Origin: Brevundimonas sp. UBA7534
GTDB lineage: Bacteria > Pseudomonadota > Alphaproteobacteria > Caulobacterales > Caulobacteraceae
Assembly (NCBI RefSeq): GCF_002479325.1
Contig: NZ_DLMO01000158.1
Location: 1 to 35,668, forward strand
Length of the DNA: 35,668 bases
Reading direction: 5' to 3'
In this document: positions 8,950 through 19,286 of the stretch, one piece after another
Layout: each line of letters opens with the position of its first letter
Position numbering within the stretch: position 1 is the first letter of the stretch
The notes under the pieces: model-generated
Told to the model about the DNA's origin: nothing
What the model saw: the letters and a program-made list of their open reading frames with translations, nothing else
The model's database searches: none
Made by a program: the position numbers and the translations under genes

Positions 8950-9921
8950 GTGAGGATTCAGGGGCGACGGTTGACGGTGCTGGTGGCCGTCGGACTCATT
9001 CTGGTCGCCGCCGGCTCCGCCGTCGCCTTCTGGCGGCTGCAGACCGCTCCGGCGCCGGCCCAGGTCATCTACGGCAGCGGGCGGATCGAGGTCGACGAGG
9101 TGCGTGTCTCGTTTGAGCTGTCCGGCCGTCTACTGCAGAACCACGCCCTGGAAGGCGCCCCGGTTCGGGCCGGAGCCCCGCTGGCCTCCATCGACCCGTC
9201 CGACGCCCGTCTGCTCATGAATCGCGCCGCCGCCCAGCGCGCCGCCGCCGGGCAGACCGTGGCCCAGGTGAGCAGCCAGATCGATCTGGCCCGCCATCAC
9301 GCCGCTTCGGCCCGGGCGGATCTGTCGCGCTACGAGGCGCTCGCGCGTGAGGGCTATGTCACGGCCCAACGCCTCGACGTTGTCCGCAACGCCCATCAGG
9401 CCGCCGTGGATCAGATCAGCCTGCTTGAGGCGCGTCGCGGCGAGGCCGTCGCCCAGGCCGAGGCGGCGTCCCAGACCCTGGCCCTGGGCCGATCGCAGCT
9501 GGTCAGGACCCATATCGCCTCGCCGATATCGGGGGCGGTGCTGGAGCGTCTCGCCGAGCCCGGCGAAGTGATCGTCGCCGGCCAGCCCGTGGTGGTGCTG
9601 GCCAATCTGTCTCGGGTGAGGCTGCGTGTCTTCGCTCGGGAGCCGGACCTGGGCAAGGTCCGTCTGGGGGCTCCCGCCAGGCTGCGGGTTGACGCCTTTC
9701 CCGGCCGGGATTTCGCGGCGCGCGTGGCCCGGGTCGACGCCCAGGCCCAGTTCACCCCGCGCGATATTCACATGCAGGACGAACGGGGCCGGACCGTCTA
9801 CGGGGTCACTCTGGAGGCTGAAAATCCGGACGGGCTGCTCAAGCCCGGCATGCCGGCCGATGCATGGATTCTGTGGGACGCCTCCGCCGGCTGGCCCGAC
9901 CGTCTCGCCGTTCCGGAGTAG
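8950..9921 (+). CDS. HlyD-family periplasmic adaptor subunit of an ABC exporter
   Basis: This membrane-fusion protein links an inner-membrane ABC exporter to the periplasm. A single N-terminal membrane anchor (residues 8-28) is followed by a lipoyl/barrel half-motif (GRIEVDEVRVSFELSGRL, 44-61) and a coiled-coil hairpin (about 85-175, rich in Ala, Gln and Arg). The second half-motif (SPISGAVLERLAEPGEVI) and beta-barrel domain follow. I chose GTG at 8950, with GGAGGCAGGA just before it. An ATG at 8773 in the same frame would add 59 residues of non-membrane, low-complexity sequence before the anchor. The protein ends 4 bp before the ATPase gene. The order HlyD, double ATPase, permease, permease is the YhiI/RbbA/YhhJ-like exporter arrangement. 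The substrate is unknown. Confidence 0.87.
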   Translation: MRIQGRRLTVLVAVGLILVAAGSAVAFWRLQTAPAPAQVIYGSGRIEVDEVRVSFELSGRLLQNHALEGAPVRAGAPLASIDPSDARLLMNRAAAQRAAAGQTVAQVSSQIDLARHHAASARADLSRYEALAREGYVTAQRLDVVRNAHQAAVDQISLLEARRGEAVAQAEAASQTLALGRSQLVRTHIASPISGAVLERLAEPGEVIVAGQPVVVLANLSRVRLRVFAREPDLGKVRLGAPARLRVDAFPGRDFAARVARVDAQAQFTPRDIHMQDERGRTVYGVTLEAENPDGLLKPGMPADAWILWDASAGWPDRLAVPE

Positions 9922-9925
9922 GGGG

Positions 9926-11622
<1,697 letters not shown>

Positions 11623-11626
<4 letters not shown>

Positions 11627-12717
11627 AGGCGCGGCGCGTTCTGGCCTTCGCCCGCAAGGAGGTGCTGGAGATCTCGCGCGACCGCTTCACCATGGGGGTG
11701 GCGCTGCTCATGCCCCTGATGATGCTGTTCCTGTTCGTCTACGGCATATCGCTGGATGTCGACCGGGCGCCGCTGATCGTGGTGGACCATGACCGGACCG
11801 CCGCCAGCCGGGAGCTGCAGGCCCGGTTTCTCAACTCGGGATATTTCATCCTCCAGGCGGCGCCGGAGGACGAACGGTCGGCCGAACACGCCCTGATGCG
11901 CGGGACGGCCCGGGCGGCCCTGTTCATCCCGCCGGGCTTCTCCGGCCGCCTTGGACGCGGCGAGGACGCGCCCGTGCAGTTCGTGGTCGACGGCACCTAC
12001 GCCAGCACGGCGGCGATCCTGTCGGCCTATGGCCGGGCCATCCTCCACGCCTATCCGGAGGAGGTGCGCCTTCCTCTCAGGCCCGAGGTGCGCGTCTGGT
12101 ACAATCCGCAACTGCGCAGCCGCAACTTCATCGTACCGGGCCTGTTCGCGGTGATCCTCATGGCCTTTCCGCCGTTGCTCACGGCGCTGGCCGTGGCGCG
12201 CGAAAAGGAGCTGGGCACCATCGCCCAGATCTACGCCTCGCCCCTGACCGGGAGCGAGTTCATCGCCGGCAAACTGCTGCCCTACGCCGTGATCGCCTAT
12301 GCGGAACTTCTCCTCGTCGTCTTTGGCGAGGTAGTCTGGTTCGAGGTGCCCGTACGGGGAAGCGTGGGGCTGCTCCTCGCCGTGGGGCTTCTCTACGTTC
12401 TTTGCACGGTTTCCATCGGACTGCTCGTCTCCACCCTCGTGCGCACCCAGCTGGCCGCCATGTTGACGGCCCTGATCGTGACCCTGATGCCGGCCTTCCT
12501 GTTTTCCGGCTTCGTCTATCCGCTTTTCACCATGCCGCCGGCGTTTCAGGCCTACGCCTCAGCCCTGCCCACGCGGTATTTTCTCGAGTTCTCACGCGGG
12601 GTCGTGCTGCGGGGCGCGGGGCTCGGGGACCTCTGGCCCAACGTCCTCGTGTTGGCGGCCTATACCGCGACGGTGTTCGCGCTCGCCGCCTGGCGGTTCC
12701 GCAAGAGGATCGCCTGA
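11623..12717 (+). CDS. ABC-2 type permease, first of a pair
   Basis: This 364-residue integral-membrane protein has an N-terminal membrane helix (about 20-42, MGVALLMPLMMLFLFVYGI). A large extracytoplasmic domain with VVDHDRTAASRELQ and VRVWYNPQLRS follows. Five or more helices make up the C-terminal half, where the conserved cytoplasmic REKELGTIAQIYASPL segment lies. This is the YhhJ/ABC-2 topology. GTG at 11623 overlaps the ATPase stop (GTGA) and has GGGGAGGG before it. It overlaps the next gene by one base (TGATG). With the paralogous permease it probably forms a heterodimeric channel. Confidence 0.9.
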
Positions 12718-13820
12718 TGCTGTCCGGCCGTCTCGCGGGATTGATCACCAAGGAATTCGCCCAGTTTCTGCGCGACCCGGTGATGCTGTTCGTGGTGATC
12801 TTTCTCTACACGGCCGAACTGGTCATGTGCACCATGGCCCTGGGTTTCGACGTCCAGCATCTCAAGCTGGCCGTGGTCGATCACGACCGCTCCGCCGTCA
12901 GCCGCGCCCTGATCGAGGAATTGACCACGGGCGACAATTTCGTGCTCGCCGATCAGTTCACCAGCCTGCGCGAGGCGGAAGACCGGCTGCGGCGCGGCGC
13001 GCTCGACGTGGTCGTAGAAATACCGCCGCGCATGGGCGCCCGGCTGGCCGCCGGACGCCCGGCGTCGTTCGGAGTCGTGGTCGACGGATCCAACGGCAAT
13101 GTCGCGGCGCGCGCGCGCGCCTATGTGATCGAACAGAGCGCCCGCTTCGTGGAGAGCCGGCGTCCGGCCGGGGATCGGCGGGCCGCCGTCCGGCCGGAAG
13201 TGCGGGTCTGGTACAATCCGGACCTGACCAACACCCGGTTCATGGCCCTGTCGATGCTGGCCCAGGCCGGTCTGATGCTCGGCGTGGTCCTGCCGGCGGC
13301 CGCGATCGTTCGGGAAAAGCAGGAAGGCACCATCGAGCAACTTCGGGTTACTCCGATCCGCGCCCACGAATTGTTCATCGCCAAGATCACGCCGACCCTG
13401 GTGATCTGCACCGGCGCGGTGTTTCCCGCCCTGGTCATCATGACGCTGATGGGCGTGCCGATGCGGGGCGACGTGTTCATCCTGCTTATTCTCACGGTCG
13501 TCTACCTGCTGAGCGCCGTCTCGCTCGGCACCTTTGTGGGCGCCATCACCCAGACGCTGCAGCAGGCGATGCTCGTGGGCTTCTTCGGCCTGTTTCCGCT
13601 TCTCTTCCTGTCCGGGAGCATCGCCCCCATCGAGAGCATGCCGCCGTGGCTCCAAACCGCCTCGCTGGCCAGTCCCCAACGCCACTATGTCGAGATTGTA
13701 TCGGGGCTGTTCCTGAAGGGGGCGGGACTGGCCGAACTGTGGCGGCAGGCGCTGGCCTTGGGGGCCATCAGCAGCGCTATGTTTCTGAGCGCCTGGCTGG
13801 TCTTCAGGCGCCGCTGGTAG
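12717..13820 (+). CDS. ABC-2 type permease, second of a pair
   Basis: This 367-residue paralogue of the preceding permease has the same plan. An N-terminal helix (about 22-45) is followed by the extracytoplasmic segment with VVDHDRSAVSRALIEEL and VRVWYNPDLTN, then the REKQEGTIEQLRVTPI cytoplasmic motif and a hydrophobic C-terminal half with five or more helices. The start codon shares its A with the previous stop (TGATG). It ends 17 bp before the 2-hydroxyacid dehydrogenase gene, which has its own good ribosome site and therefore probably sits in the same transcript. Confidence 0.9.
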   Translation: MLSGRLAGLITKEFAQFLRDPVMLFVVIFLYTAELVMCTMALGFDVQHLKLAVVDHDRSAVSRALIEELTTGDNFVLADQFTSLREAEDRLRRGALDVVVEIPPRMGARLAAGRPASFGVVVDGSNGNVAARARAYVIEQSARFVESRRPAGDRRAAVRPEVRVWYNPDLTNTRFMALSMLAQAGLMLGVVLPAAAIVREKQEGTIEQLRVTPIRAHELFIAKITPTLVICTGAVFPALVIMTLMGVPMRGDVFILLILTVVYLLSAVSLGTFVGAITQTLQQAMLVGFFGLFPLLFLSGSIAPIESMPPWLQTASLASPQRHYVEIVSGLFLKGAGLAELWRQALALGAISSAMFLSAWLVFRRRW

Positions 13821-13837
13821 GACAGGGAGGGCCCGAA

Positions 13838-14875
13838 ATGAAGATCGTGATTTTCGAAACCGAGCAGTGGGAGGCGGCCGCCTGCGCCCGCCTCGCCGGG
13901 CCCCATGCCCTGGCCTGCACTCCGGAACCACTCCGCCCGGACAACGTCGCCCGCTTCGCCGATGCGGAGGTGATCAGTCCCTTCGTCCATTCGAACCTCG
14001 GCGCCGCCGTTCTGGCCCGCATGCCCCGGCTGCGGCTGATCGCCACCCGATCGACCGGATACGACCATGTCGATCTCGCCTATTGCCGAGAGGCCGCGAT
14101 CACCGTTTGCAATGTGCCGGACTACGGCGATCATACCGTCGCCGAGCACGCCTTCGCCCTGCTGCTGGCCTTGTGCCGACATATTCCGGAGGCGACGGAG
14201 CGGGTGCGCCGCGGCGATGTCCGGGCGCGGGACCTCCGCGGGGTGGAGCTTACGGGAAAGACCCTCGGCGTGATCGGCGCCGGCCGGATCGGTCGCCGCG
14301 TACTCCAGATCGCGCGCGGCTTCGGCATGCGGACGCTCGCTTCCGACCCGTCCCCGGACGCCGCAGCGCGAAAGGATCCCGACTTCCACGCTGTTTCATT
14401 GCCGGTGCTTCTCGCCGCCTCGGACGTGATTTCGCTGCACGCCCCGGGCGGCTCCGGCCTGCGCCTGTCGGATCCGGAGTTTGCACTCATGAAGACCGGC
14501 GCCCTGCTCATCAACACGGCGCGCAGCGGAGCCGTCGATCCCGCCGCCCTTCTTCGCGCGCTCTCGTCGGGCCGGCTCGCGGGCGCCGGCCTCGACGTCA
14601 TCGCCGAGGAGCAGGCGTTTGGCGATGAGGCGGAGATCTTCCGGCAGGACGCCCAGGTCGACCCCGCCCGGCTGCGCGCCTTGCTGGCGGATCACGCCCT
14701 GGTTCGGCTGCCCAATGTCCTGGTCACGCCCCACATCGCCTACAATACCCAGGAGGCGGTCGACAGGATCACCGAGACCACCCTTGGCAACATCGAAGCC
14801 TATGCCGCGGGCGCGGCCCGGAACGTGGTGACGGCGGTCACGCCGGCCTCACCATCGCCGGGGGGGCCGACCTGA
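13838..14875 (+). CDS. D-isomer-specific 2-hydroxyacid dehydrogenase, D-lactate dehydrogenase-like
   Basis: This 345-residue NAD-dependent dehydrogenase probably interconverts a 2-keto acid and its D-2-hydroxy acid. The nucleotide-binding GAGRIG motif is at 147-152, with an acidic Asp170 after the second strand, which favours NAD over NADP. The catalytic triad residues are visible as Arg229 (NTARSG), Glu257 or 258 (GLDVIAEE) and His299 (TPHIAYNT). The insertion EIFRQDAQVDPARLRALL before the histidine is typical of fermentative D-lactate dehydrogenases. A GGGAGGG site precedes the ATG. It follows the exporter permease by 17 bp, an unusual partner; lactate disposal at low oxygen would fit the FNR-linked genes elsewhere in the window. 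Confidence 0.85.
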   Translation: MKIVIFETEQWEAAACARLAGPHALACTPEPLRPDNVARFADAEVISPFVHSNLGAAVLARMPRLRLIATRSTGYDHVDLAYCREAAITVCNVPDYGDHTVAEHAFALLLALCRHIPEATERVRRGDVRARDLRGVELTGKTLGVIGAGRIGRRVLQIARGFGMRTLASDPSPDAAARKDPDFHAVSLPVLLAASDVISLHAPGGSGLRLSDPEFALMKTGALLINTARSGAVDPAALLRALSSGRLAGAGLDVIAEEQAFGDEAEIFRQDAQVDPARLRALLADHALVRLPNVLVTPHIAYNTQEAVDRITETTLGNIEAYAAGAARNVVTAVTPASPSPGGPT

Positions 14876-15032
14876 GCGTCGTCGGACATGCGGTTCCGAC
14901 CGCCGGAGCCGCATCCTTCCGCGCCCGCCGACACCCGCTTTCGCGATCAGTCCGGCGCCGCCGTAAGATTTCACGCGCGCCTGCGTCTGTCGGAGAGCCT
15001 GCCGGCCGTCCGCCGGTCCATCGGAGGTTCTC

Positions 15033-15974
15033 GTGCGACTGATCGTGCCGCTGCCTGGAAATGAGGCCTTCGCCGAACGGCTCGCCACGGCCGGCGGGTT
15101 CGAATTGGGCCGTCTCGAAACCCGGCGCTTTCCGGACGGGGAGAGCTACGTCCGTCACCTCTCGGATATGGCGGGTCGGACGGTCGATCTGGTCTGCAGC
15201 CTGGCCCGCCCGGACCCCGGCTTTCTGAGCCTGCTGTTCGCGGCCGACGCCGCGCGGGATCTCGGCGCCGCGCAGGTGAGCCTGGTCGCGCCCTACCTCG
15301 CCTATATGCGCCAGGACCGGCGGTTCAAGCCCGGAGAGGCGGTCACCTCGCGCCCGTTCGCGCGTCTGCTGTCCGGGGCGTTCGACCGGTTGATCACGGT
15401 GGATCCCCATCTGCACCGCTATCCGGATCTGGCGGCGCTGTACGCCATTCCGACCGCGACGCTGCATGCGGCGCCCGTGCTGGCGGACTGGATCGCGGCC
15501 GAGGTTCCGGATGCCCTGATCATAGGCCCGGATGAGGAGAGCGAACAATGGGTCGCGGCCGTCGCCGCCAGGGTGGGAGCCCCGCACATCGTGTTGCGCA
15601 AGATCCGCCGGGGCGATCGCGAGGTCGAGATCGTTCTGCCCGATCTCGGCGCCTGGACCGGCAGACAGCCTGTGCTGATCGACGACATCGCCTCCTCGGG
15701 TCGGACCCTGATCGAGGCTGCTCGACGGCTGCAGGCGCAGGGCCTGAAGCCGCCGGTCTGCGTGGTCGTGCATGCTGTGTTCGCCGATAACGCCTTCGAG
15801 GAACTGGCCCGGATATCCGATCAGGTGGTGTCCACCGACAGCGTGCCGCATCCGAGCAACGCCATCTCCCTGGCGCCGCTGCTGGCGTCGGCGCTGCGGG
15901 AACCTGACGCAGCGGGGCCGGCCCGCCGCCGCCGGTCCGATTCCGGCGCCGTGACCACCGAGGGTCCGGGATGA
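15033..15974 (+). CDS. Ribose-phosphate pyrophosphokinase (PRPP synthetase), archaeal-like
   Basis: The 313-residue protein has the two phosphoribosyltransferase-like halves of PRPP synthetase, which makes PRPP from ribose 5-phosphate and ATP. The flexible-loop region RFKPGEAVTSRPFARLL is at about 97-113, ITVDPHLHRY at 121-130, and the PRPP-binding loop VLIDDIASSGRT at 214-225. The VDPHLHR form is that of archaeal/class III-like enzymes, not the VDLHAxQ of the housekeeping bacterial enzyme. A strong CGGAGG precedes the GTG start. The C-terminal 20 residues are an Arg/Ser-rich tail. It is often found next to AMP phosphorylase and MBL-hydrolase genes; here the exporter and ATPase genes separate them. 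A role in routing ribose phosphates from nucleotide breakdown is my inference. Confidence 0.87.
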   Translation: MRLIVPLPGNEAFAERLATAGGFELGRLETRRFPDGESYVRHLSDMAGRTVDLVCSLARPDPGFLSLLFAADAARDLGAAQVSLVAPYLAYMRQDRRFKPGEAVTSRPFARLLSGAFDRLITVDPHLHRYPDLAALYAIPTATLHAAPVLADWIAAEVPDALIIGPDEESEQWVAAVAARVGAPHIVLRKIRRGDREVEIVLPDLGAWTGRQPVLIDDIASSGRTLIEAARRLQAQGLKPPVCVVVHAVFADNAFEELARISDQVVSTDSVPHPSNAISLAPLLASALREPDAAGPARRRRSDSGAVTTEGPG

Positions 15975-16169
15975 ACATCTCGCAAGGGAGAGCCGAATGA
16001 GACGCGGACAGTGGAACCTGGTTCGTTCCCACTTCATCGGCGCCCGGAGGCTCGCCCCGCGAGCTTGCGGCACGGCCGCAGACCCCTCTCGTTCGGAATG
16101 TCAAGCCGGGGTTTGAGCGGAGCGCTCGCCGTCTTGACACGCCGGAGAGCGAAGCGGAACGTCGATGGC

Positions 16170-16532
16170 ATGTGGCGTATCGTTCGCACGCTTTTGTTCG
16201 CCCTCGCCCTGGCCGGCTCCATCGGCCAGGCGTCGGCGTTCGCCGCGCCCCAGCGGCCGGGCGTGACCGCAGACGCCATGGCCGGCATGCCGGATTGCGC
16301 CGAAATGATGATGCAGGCAGGCGCCGAAGGTCCGGCGCCCTGCGATGACTCTGGGCCCCACTGCCTGGGCCTCGCTGCCTGCGCGGCAGTCGCGGTTCCT
16401 CTTCCGTCCGACGCGGGCGTCACGGCCCGGCCGTCGGCGCCGCATCGCCAGCAGGTCGCATTGAGCGCCGACGACACCCGTGCAGGGCAGCGGCCGACGC
16501 CCCTGGGCGACCCTCCCAAGACTCCGGCATAG
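16170..16532 (+). CDS. Small exported Cys/Met protein before the Cus operon
   Basis: This is a 120-residue protein of no family I recognise. A clear signal peptide (WRIVRTLLFALALAGSIGQASAFA) is followed by a mature part with MAGMPDCAEMMMQ, PCDDSGPHC and LAACAAV. The thiol and thioether residues suggest copper or silver binding or a metal-chaperone role. The end is Pro/Arg-rich. Start choice is uncertain: ATG at 16170 gives the cleanest signal peptide, but the ribosome site is poor and in-frame starts exist further up. It ends about 100 bp before the TolC gene on the same strand. Small proteins of this kind often open copper-efflux operons in alphaproteobacteria. Confidence 0.6.
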   Translation: MWRIVRTLLFALALAGSIGQASAFAAPQRPGVTADAMAGMPDCAEMMMQAGAEGPAPCDDSGPHCLGLAACAAVAVPLPSDAGVTARPSAPHRQQVALSADDTRAGQRPTPLGDPPKTPA

Positions 16533-16635
16533 CCCGACTTCGCTGACCATGGCCCGCGCTCGCGTGGGCGGTGATCGAACGACTAGCATCCCGCGTCGCA
16601 CCAAGGTGATCGACGCGGGGCTCGAGGACATTCCC

Positions 16636-17976
16636 ATGAACTCCGGCTATCGGACGGCTCCAGGCCGTCACATGTCGAGCGCCGCGGCCGATCCCGATCG
16701 CGGAAAATCACTCCGGTTGGCCAGGATCGCCCCCAGGGGAACGGTGGCGGCCGCCGCGGCCGCCATCGGCTTGTTCGCCGCCATTGGCATGCCCGCTGCG
16801 GCGGAGCCGATGACTTTCGACGAGGCCCTGGCGCTCGCCGCAACCACCGCTCCGCAGCTGCGGGCCAGCGCCCTCGGCGTGGAGGCGGCCTCGGCGGCCT
16901 CGGCGGCCGCGGGTCGGCTCCCGGATCCACAGCTCCGGTTCGGAATCGACAACCTGCCGGTCTCGGGCCCCATGGCCGGGCGGTTCGGCGACGACGAAAT
17001 GACCATGGCCCGCATCGGCCTCATGCAGGAGGTCCCCAGCCGCGCCCGGCGACGGGCGGAACGCGCCATGGCGGAGGCCGACATCGACGTGGCCGCCGCC
17101 GCCGACGCGATCGCGCGCCGCGAGGCGCGGGTGGCCGCCGGCATGGCCTGGCTCGATCTGCACTACGCCGGGCGCCGGCTCGCGACGCTCGAGGAGGTGC
17201 TGTCGGCGCTGGAGCCGCTCTGGGAGGCCGCCCCCGCGGGCGTGGCCGCCGGAACGGACCGGCCGGCCGGCGCCCTGACCCCCGTCGTGCTGCAGGCCGC
17301 CCTGCAGGACAGGCACAGCCGGCTCATGGCCGATGTGGCGAGGGCGCGCGCCGAACTGACGCGCTGGACGGGCGACGCGGACCCGGCGGCGAGCGGGCCG
17401 GCTCCCGACCTCGAGATCGACCCGACCGGTCTGAGGGCGGGTCTTGAGCGCCTTCCGACCCTGCAGGCCTGGCGGGCGGCTGGAAGCCGCGCCGATGCCG
17501 AGGTCGCCCTCGCCCGATCGGGGCGACGGCCCGATTGGGCCTTCGAGGTCAGCTACGGTCGCCGCGATCCGATGTTCGGAGACATGCTGTCGGTGGGCGC
17601 CAGCGTCCGTTTGCCGCTCTTCGCCAATCAGCGCCAGGAGCCGCTGATCGCCGCCCGCTCGGCCGACGCCCTGGGCGTCCGGCTGGAGCGCGAGGCCGCG
17701 GCGCGCGAACTGCGCGCCTCCCTGGACGCCGACCTCGCCGATCTCGCCGCCCGCCGCGACCAGTGGGTCCGGTCGCGCGATGTCATCGTCCCGGCCGCCC
17801 GCCAGCAGGCCGATCTGGAAACCGCCAGCTACGCCGCCGGGCGGGCGGGCCTGGCGGATGTCCTGAACGCCTTCACCGCCCTGGCCGACGCGCGTCTGGA
17901 AGCCCTCGACCGCGAAGCCGCCGTTGCTCGCGACACCGTCCGCATCACCCTCGCCTACAGGAGCGACGACCAATGA
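16636..17976 (+). CDS. TolC-family outer-membrane channel (CusC-like)
   Basis: This 446-residue outer-membrane efflux protein is the exit duct of the copper/silver RND pump. A signal peptide (hydrophobic core about 36-55, ending near AAAEP) is followed by MTFDEALALAATTAPQLR, the usual first repeat of the family. Alanine/arginine-rich coiled-coil regions follow, along with the second TolC repeat. ATG at 16636 has CGAGGA 8 bp before it. There is no lipobox, unlike E. coli CusC. The stop overlaps the CusB start by 4 bp (ATGA). Confidence 0.9.
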   Translation: MNSGYRTAPGRHMSSAAADPDRGKSLRLARIAPRGTVAAAAAAIGLFAAIGMPAAAEPMTFDEALALAATTAPQLRASALGVEAASAASAAAGRLPDPQLRFGIDNLPVSGPMAGRFGDDEMTMARIGLMQEVPSRARRRAERAMAEADIDVAAAADAIARREARVAAGMAWLDLHYAGRRLATLEEVLSALEPLWEAAPAGVAAGTDRPAGALTPVVLQAALQDRHSRLMADVARARAELTRWTGDADPAASGPAPDLEIDPTGLRAGLERLPTLQAWRAAGSRADAEVALARSGRRPDWAFEVSYGRRDPMFGDMLSVGASVRLPLFANQRQEPLIAARSADALGVRLEREAAARELRASLDADLADLAARRDQWVRSRDVIVPAARQQADLETASYAAGRAGLADVLNAFTALADARLEALDREAAVARDTVRITLAYRSDDQ

Positions 17977-19286
17977 CCGGTTCCAACCCTCGCGTCGCGC
18001 TCGTCGCGGGCGCTGTCCTGGTCCTCGGCGTGGGCCTCGCGGCCGGCCTGATCGGCCGCCCCATGCTGGAGCGTGCGAATGGGGCCGCCGCCGGCCAGAC
18101 CGCATCCGCGGAGCGCGAGATTCTCTACTGGTACGATCCGATGCTGCCCAATGAACGCTACCCGGGTCCGGGCCGCTCCTCGATGAACATGGAGCTGATC
18201 CCGAAATACGCCGACGAGGCGGACGGCGCGCCCGGCGTGCGCATCGATCCCTCCCTGACCCAGAATCTCGGCATGCGTCTGGCGACGGCGCGCCGGGCGT
18301 CGCTGGAGGGCGATCTCAACGCCTCCGCTGTCATCGACTACAACCAGCGCGACGTGGCCATCGTCCAGGCCCGCGCCGCCGGTTTCGTCCAGCGAGTCTA
18401 CAGCCGCGCGCCCGGGGACGTGATCGCCGCCGGCGCCCCCCTGGTCGACCTGCTCATCCCGGAGTGGGCGGGGGCCCAGGGCGAGTATCTGGCCGTCCGC
18501 CGGACGGGTGACGCGGCCCTGATCGAGGCGGCCCGGCGGCGGCTCCTGTTGCTCGGGATGTCCGAGGCGTTGATCGTCCAGGTCGAACGGACCGGACGGC
18601 CGAGGACCACGGTGACCATCGTCAGTCCGTCCGCCGGCGCCATCCGCACCCTGGGCGTTCGGGCCGGGATGAGCGTCACCCCGGGCATGACCCTGGCCGA
18701 GATCAGCGGACTGTCGACGGTCTGGCTGAATGCCGCCATACCCGAGCTCCAGGCGGGCCGGCTGCGCCTTGGCCAATCCGTCGAGGTCGCGCTCTCGGCC
18801 TTCCCCGGCGAGCGGTTCAGCGGACGTCTGACGGCGTTGCTGCCCGAGGTTTCCGGGGACAGCCGCACGCTCACGGCGCGCATCGAGATGGCCAATCGCG
18901 CGGGACTCCTGCGGCCCGGCATGTACGGGCAGATCACCTTCGGCGGCGGCGGCGGAGAGGTGCTGGTGGTTCCGTCCGAGGCCGTGATCCGAACGGGCGA
19001 AAGAACCCTCGTCATGCTGGCCCTGCCCGAGGGGCGCTACCAGCCGGCCGAGGTCCGGACCGGACGGGAATCCGGCGGGATGACCGAGGTCGTGGCCGGG
19101 CTGGCGGAGGGCGAACGCCTCGTGGCCTCCGGTCAGTTCCTGATCGATTCCGAAGCCAGCCTGTCCGGGATGGCGGCCCGGGCGATTTCGGGCGAGCGCC
19201 CGGCTGTGCCTCCGGCTTCACCCGCCACGCCCCCTGCGCCGGCCGCGGTGAACGGGCACGCCGGCCACGGTGGAGCCGCGCAATGA
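17973..19286 (+). CDS. cusB: CusB-like periplasmic adaptor of a copper/silver RND efflux pump
   Basis: The 437-residue membrane-fusion protein captures metal in the periplasm and passes it to CusA. A membrane anchor (about 9-28) precedes a heavy-metal-binding domain with YWYDPMLPNERYPG and SSMNMELIPKY (about 49-78), rich in Met ligands. Then follow the lipoyl domain (ARAAGFVQRVYSRAPGDVI), a short helical hairpin and a beta-barrel with RPGMYGQITF. The C-terminus ends in a His-rich tail (NGHAGHGG). ATG overlaps the TolC stop and has AGGAG at 12 bp. The stop overlaps the CusA start by 4 bp. Confidence 0.92.
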   Translation: MTGSNPRVALVAGAVLVLGVGLAAGLIGRPMLERANGAAAGQTASAEREILYWYDPMLPNERYPGPGRSSMNMELIPKYADEADGAPGVRIDPSLTQNLGMRLATARRASLEGDLNASAVIDYNQRDVAIVQARAAGFVQRVYSRAPGDVIAAGAPLVDLLIPEWAGAQGEYLAVRRTGDAALIEAARRRLLLLGMSEALIVQVERTGRPRTTVTIVSPSAGAIRTLGVRAGMSVTPGMTLAEISGLSTVWLNAAIPELQAGRLRLGQSVEVALSAFPGERFSGRLTALLPEVSGDSRTLTARIEMANRAGLLRPGMYGQITFGGGGGEVLVVPSEAVIRTGERTLVMLALPEGRYQPAEVRTGRESGGMTEVVAGLAEGERLVASGQFLIDSEASLSGMAARAISGERPAVPPASPATPPAPAAVNGHAGHGGAAQ

